The position numbers and the translations under genes were made by a program. Below, piece after piece: positions 35,381 to 44,365 of a stretch of DNA of 45,031 nucleotides (within the stretch, counting starts at the first letter, position 1; each line of letters opens with the position of its first letter). The notes beneath the pieces were generated by a model, which saw only the letters and a list, made by a program, of their open reading frames with translations, had not been told where the DNA came from and searched no databases. The stretch covers positions 1-45,031 of the forward strand of contig DULR01000038.1 of the NCBI GenBank assembly GCA_012840245.1, written 5' to 3'. The DNA comes from Clostridiaceae bacterium (GTDB taxonomy: Bacteria > Bacillota > Clostridia > DSM-8532).

Positions 35381-35506
35381 ATTAATTATATATTGCCCGT
35401 CGTTTATTGTCAACATTTGCATAAAAATAAATCAGCATCTGAAAATACTATTACTGTCTGCTTAATATAATATTCATCGGACAAAAAAACATGGCCGGTA
35501 GGGGAA

Positions 35507-35533
35507 TAAAAACCCGGTTAAACAATAACCGGG
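35507..35533 (-). terminator. Terminator of the AEC transporter gene
   Basis: Perfect stem CCCGGTTA (35513-35520)/TAACCGGG (35526-35533) with loop AACAA. On the minus strand it is followed by TTTTTATT. It lies 30 bases after the stop codon. Confidence 0.85.
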
Positions 35534-35563
35534 CTATGGTATTTTTAAGCACTGACCAAAATC

Positions 35564-36484
35564 TTATATCGATGTTAAAATCGAAATTACGACCGGAGCA
35601 GTGATGATGGACAAAATCGTTGAAACGGTAACGCATTTGGAAGCGAAAACCGCATCTTTATCGAACAGCTCTGCAAAAATCGTCGTATTGGCTGCCGCAG
35701 GCATGGAAAGAGCAGTGATCAGCACCGCTGAGGGCAATGCGGGCACATTAAGCAGATAAGCAATTGCAAAGCCTATGACAGGCATTAGAATAAGCCTTAT
35801 CAGTGAAGAGAGATAAACACGCCAGTCGCTGAAAACAGTGACAAGATTCGTTGTGCTCATCACTCCTCCAATGATGAGCATGGATAAAGGCATCGTCATA
35901 TCACCTACTGCCTTTACCGCTCCAATAATGGTTTTGGGTACCGGAATACTGAAAAGGAATATGATCAGCCCGATATAAAGTGCGATTATCGAAGGATTTA
36001 TAAGAAGCCGTCTGATTATTTTGGATCCCGACTCTTTTCCTCCATACATCGAATAGCCGTAGCTCCACAGAACAGTATGGAAAGTAACGATATAAAATGA
36101 TCCGTAAAATACACCTTCACTTCCAAAAACTGCATTCATCAGCGGCAAGCCCATATAGCCGCAATTTGAAAATATGGCTGAAAAGCGCAGAACCGGTTTG
36201 ATCCTTTCCTCAAATTTGGCATAAATCACTTTGGACAGCAGAATCGATACCACAAACATTCCGAAGCCTGTTCCGACTATCCAGAGTACGTTAATGAGAC
36301 GTTCCTTCGAGAATTCTATAAAAAAGGAATTAAGAACCATCATCGGTGAAGTGACAAAAAGAAGCACTTCCGAAAGCTTTTTTGTTCCTGTTGAATCGAT
36401 TATTTTAAATTTGCCTGCCACCAAACCTATAATAAGGATCAAAAAAAGAATGGCAACCTGATTGAATATAGTCATAAACTCCAT
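35564..36484 (-). CDS. AEC (auxin efflux carrier) family transporter
   Basis: 306 residues from the ATG at 36,484, chosen because GGAGG stands seven bases upstream; the frame is open ten codons further. About ten hydrophobic segments and the family features GKFKIIDSTGTKKLSEVLLFVTSP (near the N-terminus), FSNCGYMGLPLMNAVFG and LSMPAAANTTIFAELF place it in the bile/arsenite/auxin-type AEC group, which includes malate/malonate carriers (MdcF-like). Its substrate is unknown; an organic acid is possible given the fermentation genes nearby, but there is no direct evidence. It is a single gene with its own terminator. Confidence 0.85.
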   Translation of the reverse strand: MEFMTIFNQVAILFLILIIGLVAGKFKIIDSTGTKKLSEVLLFVTSPMMVLNSFFIEFSKERLINVLWIVGTGFGMFVVSILLSKVIYAKFEERIKPVLRFSAIFSNCGYMGLPLMNAVFGSEGVFYGSFYIVTFHTVLWSYGYSMYGGKESGSKIIRRLLINPSIIALYIGLIIFLFSIPVPKTIIGAVKAVGDMTMPLSMLIIGGVMSTTNLVTVFSDWRVYLSSLIRLILMPVIGFAIAYLLNVPALPSAVLITALSMPAAANTTIFAELFDKDAVFASKCVTVSTILSIITAPVVISILTSI

Positions 36485-36545
36485 GATGCGTCCTCCGAAA
36501 GGTAATTGAGCCACTCTTACAATTTTAGCTCAGTATTATAATATA

Positions 36546-36580
36546 AACAAGGTGCCCTGAGTTGTTCACGGCACCTTGTT
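36546..36580 (-). terminator. Terminator of the hydrogenase operon
   Basis: Perfect 11-bp stem AACAAGGTGCC (36546-36556)/GGCACCTTGTT (36570-36580), 18 bases after the hydA stop codon. The T tract on the minus strand is broken (TTTATATTATAAT). Confidence 0.75.
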
Positions 36581-36597
36581 CATTATATTTGATTTTC

Positions 36598-38349
36598 TTA
36601 TTTTGCTTCAGGATAGATCTCACGTGCGGTGTAATGTGTGTGCAGGAGTTTATGTGATTTATGGCTGCCCGGTTTTTCGAAGTACTCTTCATACATTTTG
36701 AGTACTCTGGGGTTCTGATGGGACCTTCTCAGAGACAGGTTCCTGTCCTCCTGATAAATCGCCTTTGCGCGTTCAGCCTTCAGATCTATCTCATTTCTCA
36801 CTGAAGCTGGCTGGATCGGCTGACCGCCTCCGCATACACAACCGCCGGGACATGCCATGATCTCGATAAAGTGATAGCTGGCTTCTCCGGATCTGACTTT
36901 GTCCAGCAGCTTCCTTGCATTGCCAAGACCATGTGCGACCGCTGCCCTGACTTTCATTCCGGCTATTTCGAGTTCTGCCTCTTTTATACCTTCAACTCCT
37001 CTTACAACATTGATGTCTATATTATCGTCATCCTTGCCGGTAAGAAGGTAAGGCAGGCTTCTGAGCGCGGCTTCCATAACACCGCCGGTAGCGCCGAAGA
37101 TTACGCCTGCGCCTGTAGCTTCACCCATAGGATCATCGAAGCTCTCATCTTCAAGATTTCTGAAATCTATACCTGCTTCCATGATCATTTCAGCAAGCTC
37201 GCGGGTCGTAAGAACCTCATCGATATCGGGATAACCTGTGGATGCAAGCTCAGGTCTTTGTGCCTCATACTTCTTGGCTGTACACGGCATAATGGAAACA
37301 ACGAATATCTTCGAAGGATCCAGGCCCATCTTTTCGGCATAGTATGATTTCAGAAGAGCGCCGAACATATTCTGGGGCGATTTGCAGGTCGAAAGATTGT
37401 CAAGCATGTCAGGATAGAAATGCTCGCAGAACTTGATCCATCCGGGGCTGCACGAAGTTATCAGAGGCAGCTTGCCGTTGTTCTTTATTCTTTCTACGAG
37501 CTCTGTGCCCTCTTCCATAATGGTGAGGTCGGCTGCCGTATCGGTATCGAATACCTTGGTGAATCCCAGTTTCTTTATAGCTGCCACCATCTTGCCGGTA
37601 ACAGGCGTTCCGATGGGATAACCGAATTCTTCGCCAATTGCTGCACGTACGGCAGGAGCCGTCTGGGCGATCACATGTATATCCTTTCTGCTCAATGCTT
37701 CCCATACCTTTTCAATGGAACTCTTTTCACGAAGAGCGCCCACAGGGCAGGCTGTGATGCACTGGCCGCAGTTCACGCATGGGGTATCCTTAAGAGGCAT
37801 ATTGAATGGTGAGGATACGATGGTCCTGAAGCCTCTTTCATTAGTCTCTATGGCCGAGACTGTCTGAACGTTCTTACATACGCTTACACAGCGGCGGCAG
37901 AGGATACACTTGTTTGGATCACGTACTATTGACGGTGACAAATCATCTATCGGGAAATTCGGCATTTCACCCTCAAAACGGATATCCTTGAGGTTGAAAT
38001 CCGATGCAAGCTTCTGGAGCTCACAGCTTCTGTTTCTTACGCAGGTAAGACATTTTTTCTCATGTGTGGAAAGGATCAGCTCAAGAGTGACTCTGCGTGT
38101 TTCGCGTATCTTCGGGCTGTTTGTTATGACCTTCAGGCCTTCCGATACAGGATACATGCAAGCCGCCTGCAAGCTTCTTGCTCCCACATCCACGATACAC
38201 ATGCGGCATGCGCCGATTTCATTGATATCCTTGAGGAAGCAGAGGGTGGGTATTTTGATTCCGGCACTCTTGGCAGCCTCAAGCACTGTCGACCCTACAG
38301 GGGCCTTAACTTCTATACCATCTATTGTAAGGGTTACATACTCGGACAT
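36598..38349 (-). CDS. hydA: [FeFe]-hydrogenase catalytic subunit HydA
   Basis: 583 residues. It reduces protons to H2, in this context as the alpha subunit of a HydABC electron-bifurcating complex using NADH and reduced ferredoxin. The order is an N-terminal [2Fe-2S] domain (CFLKDINEIGACRMC), a His-Cys [4Fe-4S] site (HEKKCLTCVRNRSC), two [4Fe-4S] clusters (CILCRRCVSVCKNV and CVNCGQCITACPVG) and the H-cluster domain with TSCSPGW, MPCTAKKYE and MACPGGCVCGGGQP. The C-terminal small-subunit region is fused and includes HTHYTAREIYPE. All H-cluster cysteines are present. It is the last gene of the operon, 19 bases after hydB, with GGGGAG before its ATG. Confidence 0.95.
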   Translation of the reverse strand: MSEYVTLTIDGIEVKAPVGSTVLEAAKSAGIKIPTLCFLKDINEIGACRMCIVDVGARSLQAACMYPVSEGLKVITNSPKIRETRRVTLELILSTHEKKCLTCVRNRSCELQKLASDFNLKDIRFEGEMPNFPIDDLSPSIVRDPNKCILCRRCVSVCKNVQTVSAIETNERGFRTIVSSPFNMPLKDTPCVNCGQCITACPVGALREKSSIEKVWEALSRKDIHVIAQTAPAVRAAIGEEFGYPIGTPVTGKMVAAIKKLGFTKVFDTDTAADLTIMEEGTELVERIKNNGKLPLITSCSPGWIKFCEHFYPDMLDNLSTCKSPQNMFGALLKSYYAEKMGLDPSKIFVVSIMPCTAKKYEAQRPELASTGYPDIDEVLTTRELAEMIMEAGIDFRNLEDESFDDPMGEATGAGVIFGATGGVMEAALRSLPYLLTGKDDDNIDINVVRGVEGIKEAELEIAGMKVRAAVAHGLGNARKLLDKVRSGEASYHFIEIMACPGGCVCGGGQPIQPASVRNEIDLKAERAKAIYQEDRNLSLRRSHQNPRVLKMYEEYFEKPGSHKSHKLLHTHYTAREIYPEAK

Positions 38350-38368
38350 ATTCTTACACTCTCCCCTC

Positions 38369-40159
38369 TTATTTCTTCTCTATTGCGGCGAATTTACATG
38401 TATCCATACAAACTCCGCACTTGATACATTTGCTTTGATCGATAACATAAGGCTTTTTGACCTCTCCTGAAATAGCATTGACAGGACACTTCCTGGAGCA
38501 TAGGCTGCAGCCCTTGCACTTGTCAGGAATGATCGTATATTTCAGCATAGCCTTGCAGACTCCTGCCGGACATCTCTTTTCCTTTACATGGGCTTCATAT
38601 TCATCACGGAAATATCTCAGTGTGCTGAGGACAGGATTGGGAGCTGTCTGGCCAAGACCGCAAAGAGCTCCCTGCTTGATGCTTTCTGCCAGAATTTCCA
38701 GCTTCTCGATATCTCCCTCTTCACCTTTGCCGCTTGTTATACGATCAAGTATTTCATGCATACGTTTCGTACCGATACGGCATGGAGGACATTTACCGCA
38801 GGATTCATCAACGGTGAATTCCAAGAAGAATTTTGCGATATCAACCATACAGGTGTCCTCGTCCATTACGATCAGACCGCCTGAGCCCATCATCGAGCCT
38901 AATTCGATCAGATTATCATAGTCAATAGGAACATCGATATGGGAAGCGGGGATACATCCTCCGGACGGACCGCCTGTCTGTGCAGCCTTGAATTTCTTTC
39001 CTTTCGGGATACCACCGCCTATATCGTAGATTACCTCGCGAAGGGTCATTCCCATGGGTATTTCAACAAGACCTGTATTGTTGATTTTGCCTCCGACGGC
39101 AAAAACTTTTGTTCCCTTGCTCTTCTCTGTACCGATGGATCTGAACCAGTCAGCGCCCTTCAGAAGGATCACAGGTATATTTGCATATGTTTCAACATTA
39201 TTGAGTATTGTGGGTTTTTCCCAAAGACCTTTGACAGCCGGGAAAGGAGGACGTGTCCTGGGTTCACCGCGTTTTCCTTCGATCGAAGTCATCAGAGCGG
39301 TCTCTTCGCCGCATACAAATGCTCCAGCGCCCAGACGGATTTCCAGATCGAACGAGAAATCGGTTCCGAAAATGTTATTTCCGAGGAGCCCGTATTCCTT
39401 AGCCTGGCTGATGGCTATATTCAGACGCTGAACCGCGATGGGGTACTCAGCGCGGACATATATATATCCCTGATTCGAACCTATGGCGTATCCGGCAATG
39501 GCCATTGCCTCGATAACGCTGTGGGGGTCGCCTTCGAGTATGGAACGGTCCATGAATGCGCCCGGGTCACCCTCGTCGGCGTTACAGCAGACATATTTGA
39601 TATCGTTGACTTCCTGAGCGGCGAACTGCCATTTGAGTCCGGTGGGGAAACCGCCGCCGCCGCGTCCGCGAAGACCTGATTTCTTTATTTCATCAATGAC
39701 CTGGGAAGGGGTCATTTCTGTCAATGCTTTTGCCAATGCGGCATAACCGTCTCTTGCAATGTATTCTTCGATACTTTCAGGATTTATGACACCGCAGTTC
39801 CGAAGGGCTACACGTACCTGACGGTTGAAGAATCCCACATTTTCAAGAGATTTTGCAACATCTTCCGCGTCCTTGTCTCCCAGAAGAAGTCTCTTTACGA
39901 TACGGCCTTTTACCAGATGTTCATTTACTATCTCTTCAACGTCATCGGGTCTGACATGGCAGTATGTAGCCCCTTCGGGATATATGACAAGAATGGGACC
40001 TTTCTCACATAGTCCAAAGCAACCTGTCTTTACTATTTTTACTTCTTTTTCTATACCTTTTGCAGCGAGCTCTTTCTCCAGCCTGGTCATGATCTCGGGA
40101 GCTTTGGAAGCCGTACATCCGGTACCATTACAAATCAGTACATGCGATCTGTAAACCAT
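38369..40159 (-). CDS. hydB: NADH-binding hydrogenase subunit HydB (NuoF-like)
   Basis: 596 residues. The N-terminal thioredoxin-like [2Fe-2S] domain has Cys10, Cys15, Cys47 and Cys51. The NuoF core carries the FMN/NAD glycine-rich stretch GRGGGGFPTGLKW, GAFVCGEETALM, and the [4Fe-4S] site ESCGKCPPCRIGTKR with a downstream CGLGQ. The C-terminal double ferredoxin domain has CKGCSLCSRKCPV and CIKCGVCMDTCKF. It takes or gives electrons at NADH and passes them to HydA; in bifurcating enzymes the flavin and clusters here split electrons between NADH and ferredoxin. GGAGG precedes the ATG, 15 bases after the small ferredoxin gene. Confidence 0.95.
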   Translation of the reverse strand: MVYRSHVLICNGTGCTASKAPEIMTRLEKELAAKGIEKEVKIVKTGCFGLCEKGPILVIYPEGATYCHVRPDDVEEIVNEHLVKGRIVKRLLLGDKDAEDVAKSLENVGFFNRQVRVALRNCGVINPESIEEYIARDGYAALAKALTEMTPSQVIDEIKKSGLRGRGGGGFPTGLKWQFAAQEVNDIKYVCCNADEGDPGAFMDRSILEGDPHSVIEAMAIAGYAIGSNQGYIYVRAEYPIAVQRLNIAISQAKEYGLLGNNIFGTDFSFDLEIRLGAGAFVCGEETALMTSIEGKRGEPRTRPPFPAVKGLWEKPTILNNVETYANIPVILLKGADWFRSIGTEKSKGTKVFAVGGKINNTGLVEIPMGMTLREVIYDIGGGIPKGKKFKAAQTGGPSGGCIPASHIDVPIDYDNLIELGSMMGSGGLIVMDEDTCMVDIAKFFLEFTVDESCGKCPPCRIGTKRMHEILDRITSGKGEEGDIEKLEILAESIKQGALCGLGQTAPNPVLSTLRYFRDEYEAHVKEKRCPAGVCKAMLKYTIIPDKCKGCSLCSRKCPVNAISGEVKKPYVIDQSKCIKCGVCMDTCKFAAIEKK

Positions 40160-40174
40160 AATCGTTAATCCTCC

Positions 40175-40543
40175 TTACCTTTCTGCCGCACCAACTGTGA
40201 ATTCGGTAACTGGTTTTTGGTTGACTATATGTTCTGCCACGATCCTTCTGGCTTTTTCAGCATCGAGTTTAACATAAGTCGTCTTTTCGCCGTTGGCCTC
40301 CAAAACTTCAGCTACGGGCTCAAGGCGGCAAATGCCAATACAGCCCGTCATAGATACGGATACATTGCGGATATTGCGTTTTTCGAGCTCATCTATGAAT
40401 GCGCTCATAACCGACTTTGCACCTGCGGCGATACCGCATGTAGCCATACCGACGATGATTCTCGTCTTATCCTCATTATCACGAATGGACATTTCTTTCA
40501 AAGCTTTTTCACGAATTGCCTTTAATTCTTCAACCGACTTCAT
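40175..40543 (-). CDS. Thioredoxin-like ferredoxin of the hydrogenase operon
   Basis: 122 residues with a thioredoxin-like [2Fe-2S] fold similar to the NuoE/HydB N-terminal domains. Only three cysteines sit at cluster positions (Cys36 in GMATCGIAAGA; Cys68 and Cys72 in TGCIGICRLEP); where NuoE has a fourth, this protein has Ala. That pattern appears typical of this operon-linked subfamily, so it may bind a cluster with another ligand or none. Its ATG and ribosome site (GGAGG) lie inside the end of the ATPase gene (14-base overlap), pointing to coupled translation. It may be an electron carrier or assembly partner for the hydrogenase. Confidence 0.85.
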   Translation of the reverse strand: MKSVEELKAIREKALKEMSIRDNEDKTRIIVGMATCGIAAGAKSVMSAFIDELEKRNIRNVSVSMTGCIGICRLEPVAEVLEANGEKTTYVKLDAEKARRIVAEHIVNQKPVTEFTVGAAER

Positions 40544-41093
40544 CTAAAACACCTCCGAAAACTGATTGCACCCCATTGTTTATTGTATTTTGTATCCATT
40601 CAAGTACATTATTATCCTCTATAGGAACACCTTCCAAATGACGCTTTATTTCATCCGTATCCATTATGAACTCATTGTCCGGTGAAGTAAAATGAATCAA
40701 CCACGAGATATTTGGATTAGCCTTTATCAATAATCCTGCTGTTTCTGCAATATCTCCCAGAGGGATTCTGTCAATGTGGTTTATTTCAAAACTTGCATTT
40801 ACCTTTGTTCCCTTAAAAGGCTCCGACTCAATACTGAAATCTCCGCTGGCCATCTCGGCCGATTGCTTCAAAAGCGGGATCCCCAGTCCGACCTCTCTTG
40901 TCGTCCTGCTGGTTTTGAATGGATCTGCCACTTCTTTCAGAAACTCCGGATCCATTCCTCGTCCATTATCGGTTATTTCAACCATAAGCCTCTCAGGTTC
41001 ATCAAGTATCCTCATGCTGATGGTAATCCGGTCTGCCCCAGCTGCTATGGAATTCTGCGCGATATCCATCAAATGCAGTGATATATCCTTCAT
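40530..41093 (-). CDS. GHKL-type ATP-binding protein of the hydrogenase operon
   Basis: 187 residues. A histidine-kinase-like ATPase domain: N box DIAQNSIAAGA, G1 box DNGRGM, then TSRTTREVGLGIPLLKQ (G2). No dimerisation/phospho-acceptor histidine domain, sensor or partner response regulator is present. About 70 C-terminal residues after the ATPase core are not recognised. Genes like this are often found between the NuoE- and NuoF-like genes of clostridial hydrogenases, but their role is not settled; regulation or maturation of the complex is a guess. It starts two bases after hydC stops and overlaps the ferredoxin gene, so all five genes form one operon. Confidence 0.85.
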   Translation of the reverse strand: MKDISLHLMDIAQNSIAAGADRITISMRILDEPERLMVEITDNGRGMDPEFLKEVADPFKTSRTTREVGLGIPLLKQSAEMASGDFSIESEPFKGTKVNASFEINHIDRIPLGDIAETAGLLIKANPNISWLIHFTSPDNEFIMDTDEIKRHLEGVPIEDNNVLEWIQNTINNGVQSVFGGVLDEVG

Positions 41094-41095
41094 AC

Positions 41096-41593
41096 TTAAT
41101 TGGCTTCAGACTCCATGTCGATATATTTCTGGATGATTCCGGGAATATCATCAGCGGTCAATCTTCCATAAACATCATCATTTATCATGATAACAGGAGC
41201 CAACCCGCATGCCCCTACGCAACGGCATGCATCCAGTGAGAACAATCCGTCCTCGGTGCATTCGCCGTTCTTAATTTTGAGGATCTCAGACAATTTTTCA
41301 AAGATCTCGCCCGCTCCTTTTACATAACATGCAGTTCCAAGACATACATTGATCTTGTACTTTCCTTTCGGGTTTATCGAGAACTGGGTGTAAAATGTTA
41401 CTACGCCATATACATCGGCCAGCGAGACATTAAGTCCTTCAGCTATCTTTTTCTGAACGCTCATGGGAAGATATCCGTACAGATCCTGAGCTTCATGAAG
41501 GACCGGTATCAATGCACCGCGGGTGTCCTTGTATTTAGCGATTATTTTGTTCAGTTCTTGTGCCTTATTGTCTACACAGCAACCGCAACTCAT
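41096..41593 (-). CDS. hydC: Hydrogenase subunit HydC (NuoE-like)
   Basis: 165 residues. A [2Fe-2S] thioredoxin-like protein with the NuoE pattern C-x4-C (CLGTAC) and C-x3-C (CVGAC). The N-terminal helical part includes LIPVLHEAQDLYGYLP, usual for NuoE. It is the gamma subunit of the HydABC complex and passes electrons from HydB. It is the first gene of the hyd operon. The ATG follows GGAGG, with a promoter and two Rex-like boxes immediately upstream. Confidence 0.95.
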   Translation of the reverse strand: MSCGCCVDNKAQELNKIIAKYKDTRGALIPVLHEAQDLYGYLPMSVQKKIAEGLNVSLADVYGVVTFYTQFSINPKGKYKINVCLGTACYVKGAGEIFEKLSEILKIKNGECTEDGLFSLDACRCVGACGLAPVIMINDDVYGRLTADDIPGIIQKYIDMESEAN

Positions 41594-41638
41594 TGTGACA
41601 ACCTCCTAAAATCTCTTAAATAGTAGGGTTCTGGTGGT

Positions 41639-41695
41639 ATGTTAATTGCTTAACAATGCCTTGTTAATTATATCACAATATTTATGCAATATCAA
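41639..41695 (-). promoter_or_regulatory. Promoter of the hyd operon with two Rex-like operators
   Basis: On the minus strand TTGATA (41695-41690), 17 bases, then TATAAT (41672-41667) form a near-consensus promoter with a start site near 41,660. ATGTTAATTGCTTAACAA (41639-41656) matches the Rex consensus TTGTTAAnnnnTTAACAA at 13 of 14 positions and lies just after the start site. A second, weaker box, TTGTTAATTATATCACAA (41661-41678), covers the -10. Binding of Rex would block transcription when NADH is low. Confidence 0.75.
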
Positions 41696-41732
41696 CAAAA
41701 AATAAAGGCTTATAAAAATGAAAAGCCTTTAT
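41695..41732 (-). terminator. Terminator of the ABC exporter operon
   Basis: Perfect 10-bp stem ATAAAGGCTT (41702-41711)/AAGCCTTTAT (41723-41732), then TTTATTTTTTG on the minus strand. Its T tract runs into the -35 box of the hyd promoter. Confidence 0.8.
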
Positions 41733-41814
41733 ATATTGCTGATTTTTTGAAATATTTTATCTTTCCTATTGGTCATTTTGACTAATCGAAGCACTTGGAT
41801 GGTTCCGCCTGACT

Positions 41815-43392
41815 TTAGTCGAAATTCTCGGGGCAGCGCAATGTTCCGGCAGTAAAAACAGAAACCGTTATATAGAACACCGTCAGGACCCCAAGGTATC
41901 CCAGTACGCCTAAAACAGAAGGCATATTCAATTCATCCAGAACTGCACTGACTGTGATTGCAGGGATAAAGATCAGCAGCTGCATGAAATAGTTGATCAG
42001 AAACCTGAAGTTGCCTGCATTGAGCCTTCCGAATACACGGTTGCTGAGGATATCCACGTTTATGCAAATCTGGTTGAGAGTCATGTAAGCCAAGACTCCA
42101 ATGACAATTTCCACTACTGATGCACCTGTTAAAATGCAAATGGGCACATAATAGAAAAATCCGTCGATAACATGCTTGATGGCGCTCGCAGCCGTTATCA
42201 TGATCAGTTTCCTGAAAGGGGTATCAGGTATAAGATAAAGATAGGGGCTTCTTATCTCGCGTTTCCACCGGCTGAACATTGAAAACAGCATTGACAGTAT
42301 CGATATCACTATAAGGGATATAAGCATGACAGGTAAATCTTGGTCCGGGCTTTTTCTTATGAACCACCCCAATACTGCCCCCAGTATCAAGAACAACACC
42401 GATTTAAAACTGACGAACAAAAATCCTGTCTTTCTGTATTCCAATATATGCTTCTGCAGAACAGCAGCGCTTCCCCGTCCGGTAAAAGTAAAGCTGACTG
42501 CATTCTTCCGCCTGACTGGACCTAACACCGGCATTGAACCCTTTTTTATCATTTCGGCAGCAATGCCGCTCTGTTCGGCGATGCCGACGGTTTCTTCAAA
42601 CCATTCGGTATCGGTTTTTCTGTACAGATAGAACAATCCTGTTACACAAAGAAGCAAAAGTATAAGGAAAGAAACAGCCAAACTCTGTGTAATGCCGGTC
42701 AGCGGGCTCACCGCAACAGCTCTTAACCAGCCGAAGAATGGTATCATATCCATGACCGGCAGTCTGAAAACTCTATAGTACTCTTTTACAGGACTTGCAT
42801 GCGATATGGCGGGGATCACAGGATATATGAGGTATATTCCCAGCATGGCATAGAAAAACAGTCTGAAGCCCTTCGTCAAAAATGGCTTGTTCCTGAAGAC
42901 AAATACCTTCAGTACCATTAGTACCGTTCCAAATATACTCATGACAATGGAAGAAAAAATATAGAGGATCACCCCTCCGGTCGTCAGGCCAAACACAGTT
43001 TTAAAGATCGGTGCCTGAACAAGCATGAATGCAATTGTAAAAAAGCTGGATGAAAACTGCCTCAAAATCAGGATAAGCAAAATATCAAAAGTCCTTACCG
43101 GTGCCTGGAATAAAAGAGCTATATCGGCCATCAAATAACCTGCGATACCGTTCTTTTTTGCCGGATACACACAGGCATAGGCCTGAAAGAGCGCAAACAG
43201 CGTCAGCATTATATAAAAGATATCCGAATTGAATATCGAAGCACCCTGTTCCTTACCACTATTAAGTCTTATACCGATCCACAGGTAAAACAGGAAAAAT
43301 GCCAGATAACCGATAAGGGCGGCAGGTTTTTTCAGAGCCCGGAACACAATGTTTCTTGTACCCCTGAAAAACAGGTAGAATACAGCCTTCAT
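41815..43392 (-). CDS. ABC exporter permease (ABC_export type)
   Basis: 525 residues with roughly 10-12 hydrophobic segments, including paired helices near the N-terminus (IGYLAFFLFYLWIGIRL), a middle cytoplasmic part around KTDTEWFEETVGIAEQ and PVRRKNAVSFTFTGRGS, and a C-terminal helix cluster. The architecture is that of putative bacterial ABC exporters found next to a lone ATPase. The start overlaps the ATPase stop by four bases (ATGA), so the two form one unit. The exported substrate is unknown; peptides, drugs or lipids are all possible. Confidence 0.8.
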   Translation of the reverse strand: MKAVFYLFFRGTRNIVFRALKKPAALIGYLAFFLFYLWIGIRLNSGKEQGASIFNSDIFYIMLTLFALFQAYACVYPAKKNGIAGYLMADIALLFQAPVRTFDILLILILRQFSSSFFTIAFMLVQAPIFKTVFGLTTGGVILYIFSSIVMSIFGTVLMVLKVFVFRNKPFLTKGFRLFFYAMLGIYLIYPVIPAISHASPVKEYYRVFRLPVMDMIPFFGWLRAVAVSPLTGITQSLAVSFLILLLLCVTGLFYLYRKTDTEWFEETVGIAEQSGIAAEMIKKGSMPVLGPVRRKNAVSFTFTGRGSAAVLQKHILEYRKTGFLFVSFKSVLFLILGAVLGWFIRKSPDQDLPVMLISLIVISILSMLFSMFSRWKREIRSPYLYLIPDTPFRKLIMITAASAIKHVIDGFFYYVPICILTGASVVEIVIGVLAYMTLNQICINVDILSNRVFGRLNAGNFRFLINYFMQLLIFIPAITVSAVLDELNMPSVLGVLGYLGVLTVFYITVSVFTAGTLRCPENFD

Positions 43393-44093
43393 GATACTTC
43401 CTCCATAATTGACAAAAACATATCCTGCAGTGATTCTGATCGATAGTCTTCAAAGCTTTTTCGTTCTATCTCCTTGATGATCCTGCCTTTGCTGATCATA
43501 ATGACCCTGTCCCACAGAGAATCGATACTGTCGATTATATGCGTGCTGAGCAGGACCGATGCCCCCCGGGCTTTCCATTCTGCCAGCATGGCTTTGAATT
43601 CGCGTATGGCTTTGGGGTCCAGCCCGATCATGGGTTCATCCAGAAAAATCATTGCCGGACTGATGATTGCCGCGCAGCAGAGGCTCACCTTCTGCTGCAT
43701 GCCCTTGGATAATTCTTTGCATAATTTATTCTGTTTGTCGGTCAGATCGAAGCGGTCAAATAAAACCCTCATGGGTTCTTCCCAGTCCTCCACGCCATAG
43801 GCGGAGGCAATGAACTGCACATGCTCCCTGACCGTCAGAAGCTCGTGCAGGATCGGAGTTTCAGGAGCATACCCCGTTATTCTCCTCGCCTCGATGCTTT
43901 CCATATCATATGAACCAAGGCGGACTTTGCCTTTATGTTTAAGGAGACCAAGTATGGACTTGATCAATGTGCTCTTTCCCGCTCCGTTGGGTCCTACCAG
44001 AATGCATATCTCACCCTTGTTTATCTTAAAAGACACGTTATCGACCGCAACCAGCTTCCCATATGATTTTGTGATATTTTCTACCCTGAGCAT
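43389..44093 (-). CDS. ABC transporter ATP-binding protein
   Basis: 234 residues. Walker A GPNGAGKST near 34-42, Q-loop in GYAPETPIL, signature LSKGMQQKVSLCCAA, Walker B MIFLDEPMIGLD and a switch His in LLSTHIIDS are all in order. It belongs to the CcmA-like group of exporter ATPases. It energises the permease encoded next in the operon. GAGG lies upstream of the ATG. Confidence 0.92.
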   Translation of the reverse strand: MLRVENITKSYGKLVAVDNVSFKINKGEICILVGPNGAGKSTLIKSILGLLKHKGKVRLGSYDMESIEARRITGYAPETPILHELLTVREHVQFIASAYGVEDWEEPMRVLFDRFDLTDKQNKLCKELSKGMQQKVSLCCAAIISPAMIFLDEPMIGLDPKAIREFKAMLAEWKARGASVLLSTHIIDSIDSLWDRVIMISKGRIIKEIERKSFEDYRSESLQDMFLSIMEEVS

Positions 44094-44148
44094 GGCAAAC
44101 TACCTCATATTTCGTTATTGGACCAAACAGCATGATCCATTATTTACC

Positions 44149-44192
44149 TAGTCAATACTACCATCAAGTGAAATAATTAGTCAATCCTGCCA
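44149..44192. repeat. Two 15-bp direct repeats upstream of the ABC exporter
   Basis: TAGTCAATACTACCA (44149-44163) and TAGTCAATCCTGCCA (44178-44192) differ at two positions and are spaced 29 bases apart. The minus strand gives TTGACTA in each, which may be -35 elements or regulator sites. The intergenic 44,094-44,365 holds no gene. Confidence 0.35.
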
Positions 44193-44365
44193 CTGGACCA
44201 TAACTGTCAGATAATGTATAATAATCAGGAGATTTTCAGCGCCATTCCAAACCCGGTGACTTTGCGCTGTCATTATGTATGGACAGGATTATTAATCACG
44301 GTAGGTATAATGCTTCATGAACTGCTCCACCGGAATACAGCAGACATGCAACTCAGGAGGCCAAA

